Shown: positions 57,965 to 64,000 of the stretch, in pieces
How positions within the stretch are numbered: the stretch's first letter is position 1
How the letters are laid out: each line of letters begins with the position of its first letter
Source of the DNA: Paraglaciecola hydrolytica
Lineage (GTDB): Bacteria; Pseudomonadota; Gammaproteobacteria; Enterobacterales; Alteromonadaceae
Assembly (NCBI RefSeq): GCF_001565895.1
Contig: NZ_LSNE01000009.1
Span: 270,551-334,550 of the forward strand
Direction of reading: 5' to 3'
Length of the DNA: 64,000 nucleotides
The notes under the pieces: model-generated
Told to the model about the DNA's origin: nothing
The model's input: the letters and a program-made list of their open reading frames with translations, nothing else
The model's database searches: none
Made by a program: the position numbers and the translations under genes

Positions 57965-59023
57965 TTATTCTGCTAATTTACTTATTATTTCTCCTGCTTG
58001 TAAGCCTGATACCACTTCAACTTGCTCGGCAAATACCTCACCTAAACGCACAAAACGGCGGCTAAGTTGCCCGTCATTGACAACCCACACTCGATCTAAT
58101 TGGCCAAAACTTTCGACGTAGGAGAGGGGGATTAATACGAGCGTTTCGTCACTTACTGGAATTTGTAAACGGGCAAACATGCCAGGGCGTGATTGTTCAT
58201 TAAATTGAATTTCTGCCTTAACTACAAAACTGTGGGCATTGGGGTCGGCAGCGGGCACCAGTTCGGCAATCGTGGCGGGTATACGTAAGTCTAGACTATC
58301 GATATAAACACTTAATTGCTGGCCTAGGCTTAACGTGGTGGCAAGGGCTTCGCGTACGTCGGCTTCAATCAATAAGGACATTGGATTGTACAATGCTAAT
58401 AAAGGTTGGCCGGGAGTTGCCATGTTACCGGGTTCCGCTTTTCTATCCACGATACGACCCGAAATTGGCGCCAAAATTGTGCTGTAACTCAGCGCGGTTT
58501 CAGCTTCTTTTTGCCCTTGTATGGCGGCTTGGATTTCTCCGCTTAAGCGAGTGTACATGGCCTGAGCTTGATCCAGTTCGGCAGTCGAAGCTAGGCCTTG
58601 TTTTTTCAAGTTTTGCATACGGGTTAAGGCGTTTTCTGCTTCAGTCATCGAACCTTGTAAGGAGTCTAACTTTGACTTGGCTTGCTCTACTTGGCTGAGT
58701 AAGTCACTGTTTTGTAGCACGACTAAGGGCTTGCCCTGAGTGATTTGATCGCCGGCGCGTACATTGATTTTTTCAATGCGCGCCATGATCCGACTGGATA
58801 TTAAGGTGGTCTCCCGGGCTTTTAAGCTAGCGGGAGCGGATTCCATTCTTGGCACCCTACTCTGACTAACCTGTAGCGTGTTTTGCGGGTTTGAACTAGC
58901 CAGCTTAACGTCGTGGGGCGCGACTTTGTCGTCAAACAAGCCCGCCATCCAAGCGATGGAAACAGCTAATATGAGTATTGCGCCAATAGGGGCTGCGACC
59001 TTACGAAAGGTTAGCGAGTTCAT
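57965..59023 (-). CDS. RND efflux periplasmic adaptor subunit
   Basis: 352-residue HlyD/MFP adaptor. N-terminal membrane anchor (GAILILAVSIAWMAGLF), lipoyl half-motifs (SRIMARIEKINVRAGDQI and LAPISGRIVDRKAEPGNMAT), an alpha-hairpin coiled coil and a beta-barrel (VRLGEVFAEQVEVVSGL). It links the RND pump to an outer-membrane channel, not encoded here. Overlaps the pump gene by 4 bp. Confidence 0.93.
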   Translation of the reverse strand: MNSLTFRKVAAPIGAILILAVSIAWMAGLFDDKVAPHDVKLASSNPQNTLQVSQSRVPRMESAPASLKARETTLISSRIMARIEKINVRAGDQITQGKPLVVLQNSDLLSQVEQAKSKLDSLQGSMTEAENALTRMQNLKKQGLASTAELDQAQAMYTRLSGEIQAAIQGQKEAETALSYSTILAPISGRIVDRKAEPGNMATPGQPLLALYNPMSLLIEADVREALATTLSLGQQLSVYIDSLDLRIPATIAELVPAADPNAHSFVVKAEIQFNEQSRPGMFARLQIPVSDETLVLIPLSYVESFGQLDRVWVVNDGQLSRRFVRLGEVFAEQVEVVSGLQAGEIISKLAE

Positions 59024-62000
59024 GCTGGGTTCTCCTGAGTTGAATTAAGGTTGAGGCTTGTTGGTGGAGTGTCTACAGAGTCGGTTGGTTTTGCTTCTTT
59101 ATCAAAAACTAAAAAATACACCATGGGCACAACTAATAATGAAAAGAAGGTTGAAGCGATAATGCCAAATATGATGGCCAGAGCCAGCCCACTAAATACC
59201 GGGTCGAGAATAATCACCACATTTCCCAACAGTGTGGTGCCAGCGGTGAGTAGCACCGGGCGCATACGTACGGTACCAGCGGCCAATAAGGCTTGTTTAA
59301 TACTATGACCTTGTGAGCGGGCGAGGGTGATAAACTCAACTAATATCAGTGAGTTGCGCACCACGATACCGGCTAAGGCTATCATGCCTATCATGGCGGT
59401 TGCAGTGAATAGTACCGGGTCGGGCGCGCCACCAATCCAACGTTCGCCAAACTGATTCATTAACCAAAAGCCCGGCATGATACCGATGATGGTTAAGGGA
59501 ATAGCCGACATGATAATGAGCGATAAACCGCTACTATTGGTTTGCCAGCGTAGTACAAAAAAGATCCCCACTAAAGCAAACGCAAAAGCAATGCCCATAT
59601 CACGAAACACATCAATGGTGATCTTCCATTCGCCTTCGCCGGCAAAATCTATGTTTACCCCCTCTGGTACGGCCCAATTGATCCCCGCGCCTGAACTTAA
59701 ATAAGTACGAGATTGCCAATCTGTGTTTGCTTCTTGGTTAGCCATTGCGGCGTTAGTACGCGCTATTAAGGCACTCTCCTGACTCACAATTCGATCTGAA
59801 CTTATATCTGCAATGACTTCGGCAGGCGTGCGGCCTGACAATTCAGCCGTAACATAAATCACCGGACGTAAATCTTTGTGCAATATGGGCTGACTCACTT
59901 CAACCGTTTGCCACTTACCTAGTTCAGCTAGATTAACAATGGGTTGGGGCGCGGCTTGTAAACCCACGCCTGCATCTTGTTGTGCTATGCCTTGCATGCC
60001 AATCAGGGGTAAGCCCGCCAAATCACTGATTTGATTGGCGGTGCTAAAAGGTAATTTTAATTCAATTTCTAGTGGCGTGGCTTCATTGTCACGTTGAAAC
60101 ACTCCGGCACTTAAACCTTGTACAGCTAAGTTGATGGTTTGATTAACATCTGCGGTTGCGATACCAGACAGTGCGGCTTTTTGTTTATCAACCACAAAGC
60201 GGGCGATGTCTTGCGGGGCTGTCATGCTGGAGTCTATTTCTACCACATAAGGCTCTTTAGCCAAACGTTGCATCAATACATGTGCTGCGTGTTGCTGGGT
60301 GGCTAAATCAACAAAAGGCTCGGCATAAACTTCGGCAACTAAGGTGCTTAACACCGGCGGGCCGGGTGGTACTTCAACCACTTTGATGTGGGTATCATGA
60401 CGTTGCAATGGTGCAAGCAGTTCTCGTAGGCGCAATACCACTGCATGGGATTGGTGCTCACGGGTTTCTTTATCAACTAAAATCAGCCTAACTTCGGCTT
60501 GGTTGGGCGCATTACGTTGATAGTACTGGCGCACCATGCCGTTAAAATCCATGGGCGAGGCTTCACCTACATAGGCTGCTAATAGTTCTATTTCAGGCAG
60601 GGTACTAGCAATATCCATCACTTGCTGAGTTAAGGCCGCGCTAGTTTCAAGGGTGCTTGATTCGGGTAAATCAATCAGCAGTTGGATTTCATTTTTATTA
60701 TCAAAAGGCAATAGCTTAAGCGGTACGCCGCGCAACAAGGGCAACAAACTGGCGGCAATAAACAAAACTAACACTATCCATAAACCTAATTTAGCGCGCT
60801 TTTTAGTGGCGATAAGTGGACTAAGCATACGATCGTAAAATGATTCGCTAGGCTCTTCTATTAATTCACTGGGTTTCAGGATGCGCGAGGCTAACCACGG
60901 GGTAATCAAAAACGCCACAAAGCCGGACAACGTAACACTAATGGGCACATTAAAGGCCATTGGCGCCATATAAGGCCCCATCATACCGGTGATAAAAGCC
61001 AGTGGCACAAAGGCCAATATAATGGTGATGGTGGACATGATCAGCGGTGAGCGGATTTCTGCCATGGCCGTTACAATACGCTCGGCTTTATTACCCTTAT
61101 GTTTACCTTTAGGGGCATTGAGAAAACGGCTGATGTTATCGATGCCGGTAATGGGATCATCCACCAACAAACCTAAAGACAAGATCAAAGCAAACAGGGT
61201 GACGCGGTTAATACTGTAACCCAGCATTAAATCTAACATTAGTGTTAGGCCATAACATACAGGTACGGCCAAACCCACCACAATAGCGGCTCGCCAGCCT
61301 AAGAATATGGCAATAAACACCACTACCGTGAACACCGCAAAGGCTAAACTAGAGGTCAGATCGTTGACTTTTTGATTGGCGGTTTCGCCGTAGTCTCGTA
61401 GGATTTTGTAATGCACTTCGGCGGGTAAAAACTCGGTTTTTAACTCGGCCATTTTTGCCAATACATCAGCCGCAACTCTTACTGCGTTAGTGCCTTTTTG
61501 CTTGGCAACACTGATGGTTACCATAGGATTAGTTTGCTGGCTGAGGGCTTGGTCTTCGGCCTTAGCATTATCGTCACTTTGACTGGCTAATGTGGCTTGA
61601 TGGCTATATTCGAGCCATTGATACGCGGTGACGGTTGCTTGGGCATCATGCACCCTTGCTACGTCTTGCAATAATACGGCTTTGCCGTTGATCATATTAA
61701 CCACTAAGTTATTAAGCTCGTCAATGCTACGTAATACGTCGCCTGACTCGATTAATACTGCCTTGGCACCAATGACCACAGCGGAAGACTGGCGTAGTTG
61801 GTTGGCTTGTCGGATGGCCTGGTAAACATTGAGTGCACTGGTTTGATGGGCCGCCAGGGCAGTAATATCTAACTCAACTTGGATTTTACGCTCGCGTCCA
61901 CCCACTACTTTAACTTCACTGGTGTTTTCAATACCTTGCAACAGGGTTGATACTTCTTGGGCAATACGGTGCAGGGCCACATCGTTGTACAACGACTCAT

Positions 62001-62478
62001 TGCTGCTGACTAAACCCAGCGTAATAATGGGCACATCATCAACTTCAACCGGTTTTAGCAGCCAATTTGTGACGACAGCAGGAATAATATTTTGATTGGC
62101 GTAAAGCTTGTTGTAAGTATTCAATAAAGCGTTTTCGCGGTTTTCCCCTACAAAAAAACGCAGCACTACCGATAATTTGCCATCTAGTGAAGTGGAATAA
62201 ACGTGTTCAACGCCGGATATTTGGGTTAACAGTTTTTCGAGAGAGGTAGTGACTTGTCGTTCAACTTGCCGTGCAGTTAAGTTAGGTACATCTACCATGA
62301 CCTCTATCATCGGCACCACAATTTGTGGCTCTTCTTCGCGGGGTGTCATTTGCAAGGCAATGATGCCCGCGACTAAGGCAAAAATGAATAAAAATAGCGG
62401 TAGTCCGCCTTTTAAAGCATAACGCACCGCTTTATCTAAGGGATGTGAATATTGTGGTTCAGACACAGTGATCTCCAA
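59020..62478 (-). CDS. RND efflux permease
   Basis: 1152-residue AcrB-superfamily pump with 12 helices and two large periplasmic domains. Typical segments are MTPREEEPQIVVPMIEVMV near the N terminus, GLLVDDPITGIDNISRF (with the proton-relay Asp pair) and ALAGIVVRNSLILVEFI in the second half. Longer than AcrB by about 100 residues. Belongs to the REEEPQ group often paired with ArsR regulators. Lies 8 bp after the ArsR gene, so it is likely induced by whatever that repressor senses. Confidence 0.93.
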   Translation of the reverse strand: MEITVSEPQYSHPLDKAVRYALKGGLPLFLFIFALVAGIIALQMTPREEEPQIVVPMIEVMVDVPNLTARQVERQVTTSLEKLLTQISGVEHVYSTSLDGKLSVVLRFFVGENRENALLNTYNKLYANQNIIPAVVTNWLLKPVEVDDVPIITLGLVSSNESLYNDVALHRIAQEVSTLLQGIENTSEVKVVGGRERKIQVELDITALAAHQTSALNVYQAIRQANQLRQSSAVVIGAKAVLIESGDVLRSIDELNNLVVNMINGKAVLLQDVARVHDAQATVTAYQWLEYSHQATLASQSDDNAKAEDQALSQQTNPMVTISVAKQKGTNAVRVAADVLAKMAELKTEFLPAEVHYKILRDYGETANQKVNDLTSSLAFAVFTVVVFIAIFLGWRAAIVVGLAVPVCYGLTLMLDLMLGYSINRVTLFALILSLGLLVDDPITGIDNISRFLNAPKGKHKGNKAERIVTAMAEIRSPLIMSTITIILAFVPLAFITGMMGPYMAPMAFNVPISVTLSGFVAFLITPWLASRILKPSELIEEPSESFYDRMLSPLIATKKRAKLGLWIVLVLFIAASLLPLLRGVPLKLLPFDNKNEIQLLIDLPESSTLETSAALTQQVMDIASTLPEIELLAAYVGEASPMDFNGMVRQYYQRNAPNQAEVRLILVDKETREHQSHAVVLRLRELLAPLQRHDTHIKVVEVPPGPPVLSTLVAEVYAEPFVDLATQQHAAHVLMQRLAKEPYVVEIDSSMTAPQDIARFVVDKQKAALSGIATADVNQTINLAVQGLSAGVFQRDNEATPLEIELKLPFSTANQISDLAGLPLIGMQGIAQQDAGVGLQAAPQPIVNLAELGKWQTVEVSQPILHKDLRPVIYVTAELSGRTPAEVIADISSDRIVSQESALIARTNAAMANQEANTDWQSRTYLSSGAGINWAVPEGVNIDFAGEGEWKITIDVFRDMGIAFAFALVGIFFVLRWQTNSSGLSLIIMSAIPLTIIGIMPGFWLMNQFGERWIGGAPDPVLFTATAMIGMIALAGIVVRNSLILVEFITLARSQGHSIKQALLAAGTVRMRPVLLTAGTTLLGNVVIILDPVFSGLALAIIFGIIASTFFSLLVVPMVYFLVFDKEAKPTDSVDTPPTSLNLNSTQENPA

Positions 62479-62486
62479 AAAATACG

Positions 62487-62783
62487 TTAAACAGCACAGA
62501 AAAACTCATAGAGTTTCTCAATGATTTGTTTTACTCGGGGGTCGCTCACCGAGTACATAATGCTTTGCGCTTCACGGCGGGTACCAACCAATTTGTGCTC
62601 GCGCAATACCGCCAAATGCTGAGATAAAGCCGATTGGCCCAGCGGTACACACTGGTTTAACTCAGATACACTGCATTCTTTGTCGAGCAAACTACATAAG
62701 ATCATCAGGCGATTTTTATTCGCCAGTATCTTCATAAAGGCTTCGGCTTGTTCGGCATTGCTGGCTAATTGTTCTAGTTCCAA
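62487..62783 (-). CDS. ArsR-family repressor, BigR/YgaV-like
   Basis: 98-residue winged-helix repressor. Recognition helix in GQSALSQHLAVLREHKLVG. Cysteines at 30, 37, 45 and 96; Cys30 (LMILCSLL) and Cys96 (YEFFCAV) sit where YgaV/BigR/SqrR carry the redox pair that forms a polysulfide bridge in response to sulfane sulfur (family alignment from memory). Divergent from a DUF2892-rhodanese pair, which fits. Likely autoregulated through the array at 62834-62891. Confidence 0.9.
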   Translation of the reverse strand: MELEQLASNAEQAEAFMKILANKNRLMILCSLLDKECSVSELNQCVPLGQSALSQHLAVLREHKLVGTRREAQSIMYSVSDPRVKQIIEKLYEFFCAV

Positions 62784-62824
62784 AGTACACCTCTGTTGTG
62801 ATATTCAAGGGCTATTTAGGCGCT

Positions 62825-62830
62825 ATTATA
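62825..62830 (-). promoter_or_regulatory. -10 box for the ArsR-RND operon
   Basis: Minus-strand TATAAT at 62830-62825, with a weak TTAGCT 17 bp upstream inside the operator array. Start expected near 62818. Confidence 0.55.
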
Positions 62831-62833
62831 GAC

Positions 62834-62891
62834 TGTATATTAGAAAAAGCTAATATTAGTTGATTCTAATATTAGGTGGGGCTAATATAGC
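62834..62891. promoter_or_regulatory. Phased operator array for the ArsR-type repressor
   Basis: Four AT-rich palindromic sites: TGTATATTAG (62834-62843), CTAATATTAG (62850-62859), CTAATATTAG (62866-62875) and GCTAATATAGC (62881-62891). Centres are 16 bp apart (about 62838, 62854, 62870, 62886). The two central copies are perfect 10-bp palindromes. The array covers the upstream side of both divergent promoters. Confidence 0.75.
62860..62888 (+). promoter_or_regulatory. Promoter for the DUF2892-rhodanese operon
   Basis: TTGATT at 62860-62865, 17-bp spacer, TAATAT at 62883-62888, overlapping the third and fourth operator copies. Confidence 0.55.
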
Positions 62892-62916
62892 TGAAAATTA
62901 ACACAGGAAAAATAGA

Positions 62917-63105
62917 ATGAAATTACAAGCCGCTTTACGTTTAATTGCTGGAACGATGATATTGTTATCTTTGGCATTAACAGTTTTGGTTCATCCAAAC
63001 TGGATTTATTTTAGTGCATTTATCGGACTCAACTTAATTCAATCGGCCTTTACGTGCTGGTGTCCGATGATCACAATTTTAAAAAAACTAGGTTTTGAGG
63101 AGTAA
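62917..63105 (+). CDS. DUF2892 inner-membrane protein
   Basis: 62-residue protein with two membrane helices (LIAGTMILLSLALTVLVHP and WIYFSAFIGLNLIQSAFT) and the CWCPMITILKKLGF end typical of DUF2892, where a CP motif precedes the last helix end. In YgaP of E. coli this segment is fused to a rhodanese; here the rhodanese is the next gene. Ribosome site AGGAAA 8 nt before ATG. Confidence 0.9.
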   Translation: MKLQAALRLIAGTMILLSLALTVLVHPNWIYFSAFIGLNLIQSAFTCWCPMITILKKLGFEE

Positions 63106-63108
63106 GTT

Positions 63109-63459
63109 ATGTTGCTAGCTGTTGGCGATTTGATCGCACAAGTAAAACAGAATATTCGTTGTATCGATGCGCAAACTGCTGCCACTGAGCGTGAGCAGAA
63201 CAAGGGTTTGTTAATTGATGTTCGTGAACCTGCTGAGCACCTTATAACGCCAGCAATAGGCGCGATTAATATCCCGCGCGGTTTACTTGAAATGAAAATG
63301 ATGGAGTTAGAAAAAGATCCAACGCGGCCAATCTATCTGCATTGCGCAACCTCAGCCCGAGCAGCTTTAGGTGCAGAGCAGTTAAAACGTGTTGGCTATG
63401 AAAATGTCACTGTGATCACCTGTAAAATAGATGAAATTCAGCGTTGTTGTGAAGTGTAA
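63109..63459 (+). CDS. Rhodanese-like sulfurtransferase
   Basis: 116-residue single-domain rhodanese. The active-site loop is LHCATSARA with Cys79; LIDVREPAEHL is the family start motif. The C terminus has additional Cys (VITCKIDEIQRCCEV). Transfers sulfane sulfur, with persulfide on Cys79. GAGGAG-type site before ATG, 3 bp after the DUF2892 stop. Together they resemble a split YgaP. Confidence 0.92.
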   Translation: MLLAVGDLIAQVKQNIRCIDAQTAATEREQNKGLLIDVREPAEHLITPAIGAINIPRGLLEMKMMELEKDPTRPIYLHCATSARAALGAEQLKRVGYENVTVITCKIDEIQRCCEV

Positions 63460-63506
63460 GCTCAGTAACAGCCGCATAAGAATACTGATTTTTATAAGGA
63501 GCTGAG

Positions 63507-63956
63507 TTGAATATTCGTTTTATTCAAGCCACCGAGCAAGATCAAGCTTATCTTCTGAGTTTACGCCAGCACACTATGGTGGAACATCTAGAGCGTGAAG
63601 GCTTGTTTTATTCAGCAGAACAACATTTGCTGCGACTGCAACAAGATTATTCATGTGCGCATATTATATGGCTAGATCATAAAAAAGTGGGTCTGCTGAA
63701 GTTCAGTTGCCAAGAAGGACAACTGGATATAAAACAGATTCAACTCGAGCCACGTTACCAGGGTCAAGGTTTAGGGCGTAAAATTTTGCAGCATTTGTTG
63801 GTTAACACAGCACATAAAAAAGCGGTACTAAGCGTGTTGAAACACAACCCCGCGCTGAAGCTCTATCTTGCGATGGGCTTTAAGACAGTTGGTGATGACC
63901 AATATGAATTTCACATGCAAAAAATGTCGACTGACTTAGGTGAAAATATTGAATAA
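63507..63956 (+). CDS. GNAT family N-acetyltransferase
   Basis: 149-residue acetyltransferase with the acetyl-CoA loop LEPRYQGQGLGRKIL and late GFKTVGDDQYEFHM. TTG start at 63507 with AAGGAG at 63496-63501. It is co-directional with the rhodanese gene after 47 bp and overlaps the next ORF. Substrate unknown. Confidence 0.88.
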   Translation: MNIRFIQATEQDQAYLLSLRQHTMVEHLEREGLFYSAEQHLLRLQQDYSCAHIIWLDHKKVGLLKFSCQEGQLDIKQIQLEPRYQGQGLGRKILQHLLVNTAHKKAVLSVLKHNPALKLYLAMGFKTVGDDQYEFHMQKMSTDLGENIE

Positions 63957-64000
63957 CGGCGAACAAATTTTAGCTGCCTTATTAGCCTTGGCCGACCCTC
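63949..64000 (+). CDS. Start of a further gene, truncated at window edge
   Basis: TTG 63949 with AGGTGA 6 nt upstream overlaps the GNAT stop and reads NNGEQILAALLALADP to the edge. Translational coupling suggests a real gene; the family cannot be told from 17 codons. Confidence 0.45.
   Translation, partial: MNNGEQILAALLALADP

Overview
The window looks like a chromosomal segment of a marine gammaproteobacterium of the Alteromonadales, probably in or near the Glaciecola/Paraglaciecola group. The grounds are the conserved aspS-nudB-ruvC-ruvA-ruvB / ybgC-tolQRAB-pal-cpoB / tRNA-Lys order, families typical of that order of bacteria (DUF3718, DUF3025, DUF2061), a moderately AT-rich composition, and many signalling, lipoprotein and peptidase genes. 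The genus is inferred; family and gene-order assignments rest on motifs read by eye, with no database search.

Layout. 1-1219: 5' part of a TonB-dependent receptor on the minus strand. 1546-5545: acyl-CoA catabolism cluster (histidine phosphatase-like, acyl-CoA dehydrogenase, APH-type kinase, quinone oxidoreductase) resembling a split ACAD11. 5634-10923: retropepsin-like protease, DUF3718, GMC oxidoreductase, DUF2061, alpha/beta hydrolase and TetR. 11085-14038: dienoyl-CoA isomerase and fadH, divergent from the TetR gene across a shared operator/promoter. 14039-16393: a non-standard region of short hairpin arrays, larger folded repeat elements and two integron-type gene cassettes without an integrase. 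16394-25304: asnB, M28 peptidase, DUF3025, YIP1, NatAB-like ABC exporter and a diguanylate cyclase. 25291-34685: solute-binding protein, an inserted antiporter module flanked by duplicated DNA, an ABC permease/M1 peptidase fusion with its ATPase, and an M3 peptidase. 35117-45480: aspS, nudB, ruvCAB, a candidate small RNA, ybgC and the Tol-Pal operon. 45648-46500: two identical tRNA-Lys genes followed by a duplicated hairpin-rich tract. 46502-56696: beta-lactamase-like hydrolase, a lipoprotein pseudogene, c-di-GMP enzymes, NhaP-type antiporter, GH5 glycosidase, META lipoprotein and CBS protein. 56845-57103: another hairpin array. 57107-64000: polysaccharide deacetylase, then an ArsR-RND-adaptor operon divergent from a DUF2892-rhodanese-GNAT operon.

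How genes work together. The TetR-divergon carries the two auxiliary enzymes needed to oxidise unsaturated fatty acids. The ArsR divergon has a BigR/YgaV-like cysteine pattern, a DUF2892 protein and a rhodanese, which points to sulfide or persulfide sensing coupled to an RND exporter. The Tol-Pal operon is complete. Three GGDEF proteins and several exported peptidases indicate active signalling and peptide scavenging.

The most unusual content is a family of intergenic hairpin elements (14040-14705, 15952-16329, 45981-46250, 56845-57103). Arrays of 11-15 nt hairpins recur about every 20 bp, with stems that change sequence while staying complementary. They lead into a larger unit of three hairpins plus a long-range multibranch stem, preserved by compensatory changes between copies. 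Two oppositely oriented copies bracket the cassette pair. I do not recognise this family as a named element.
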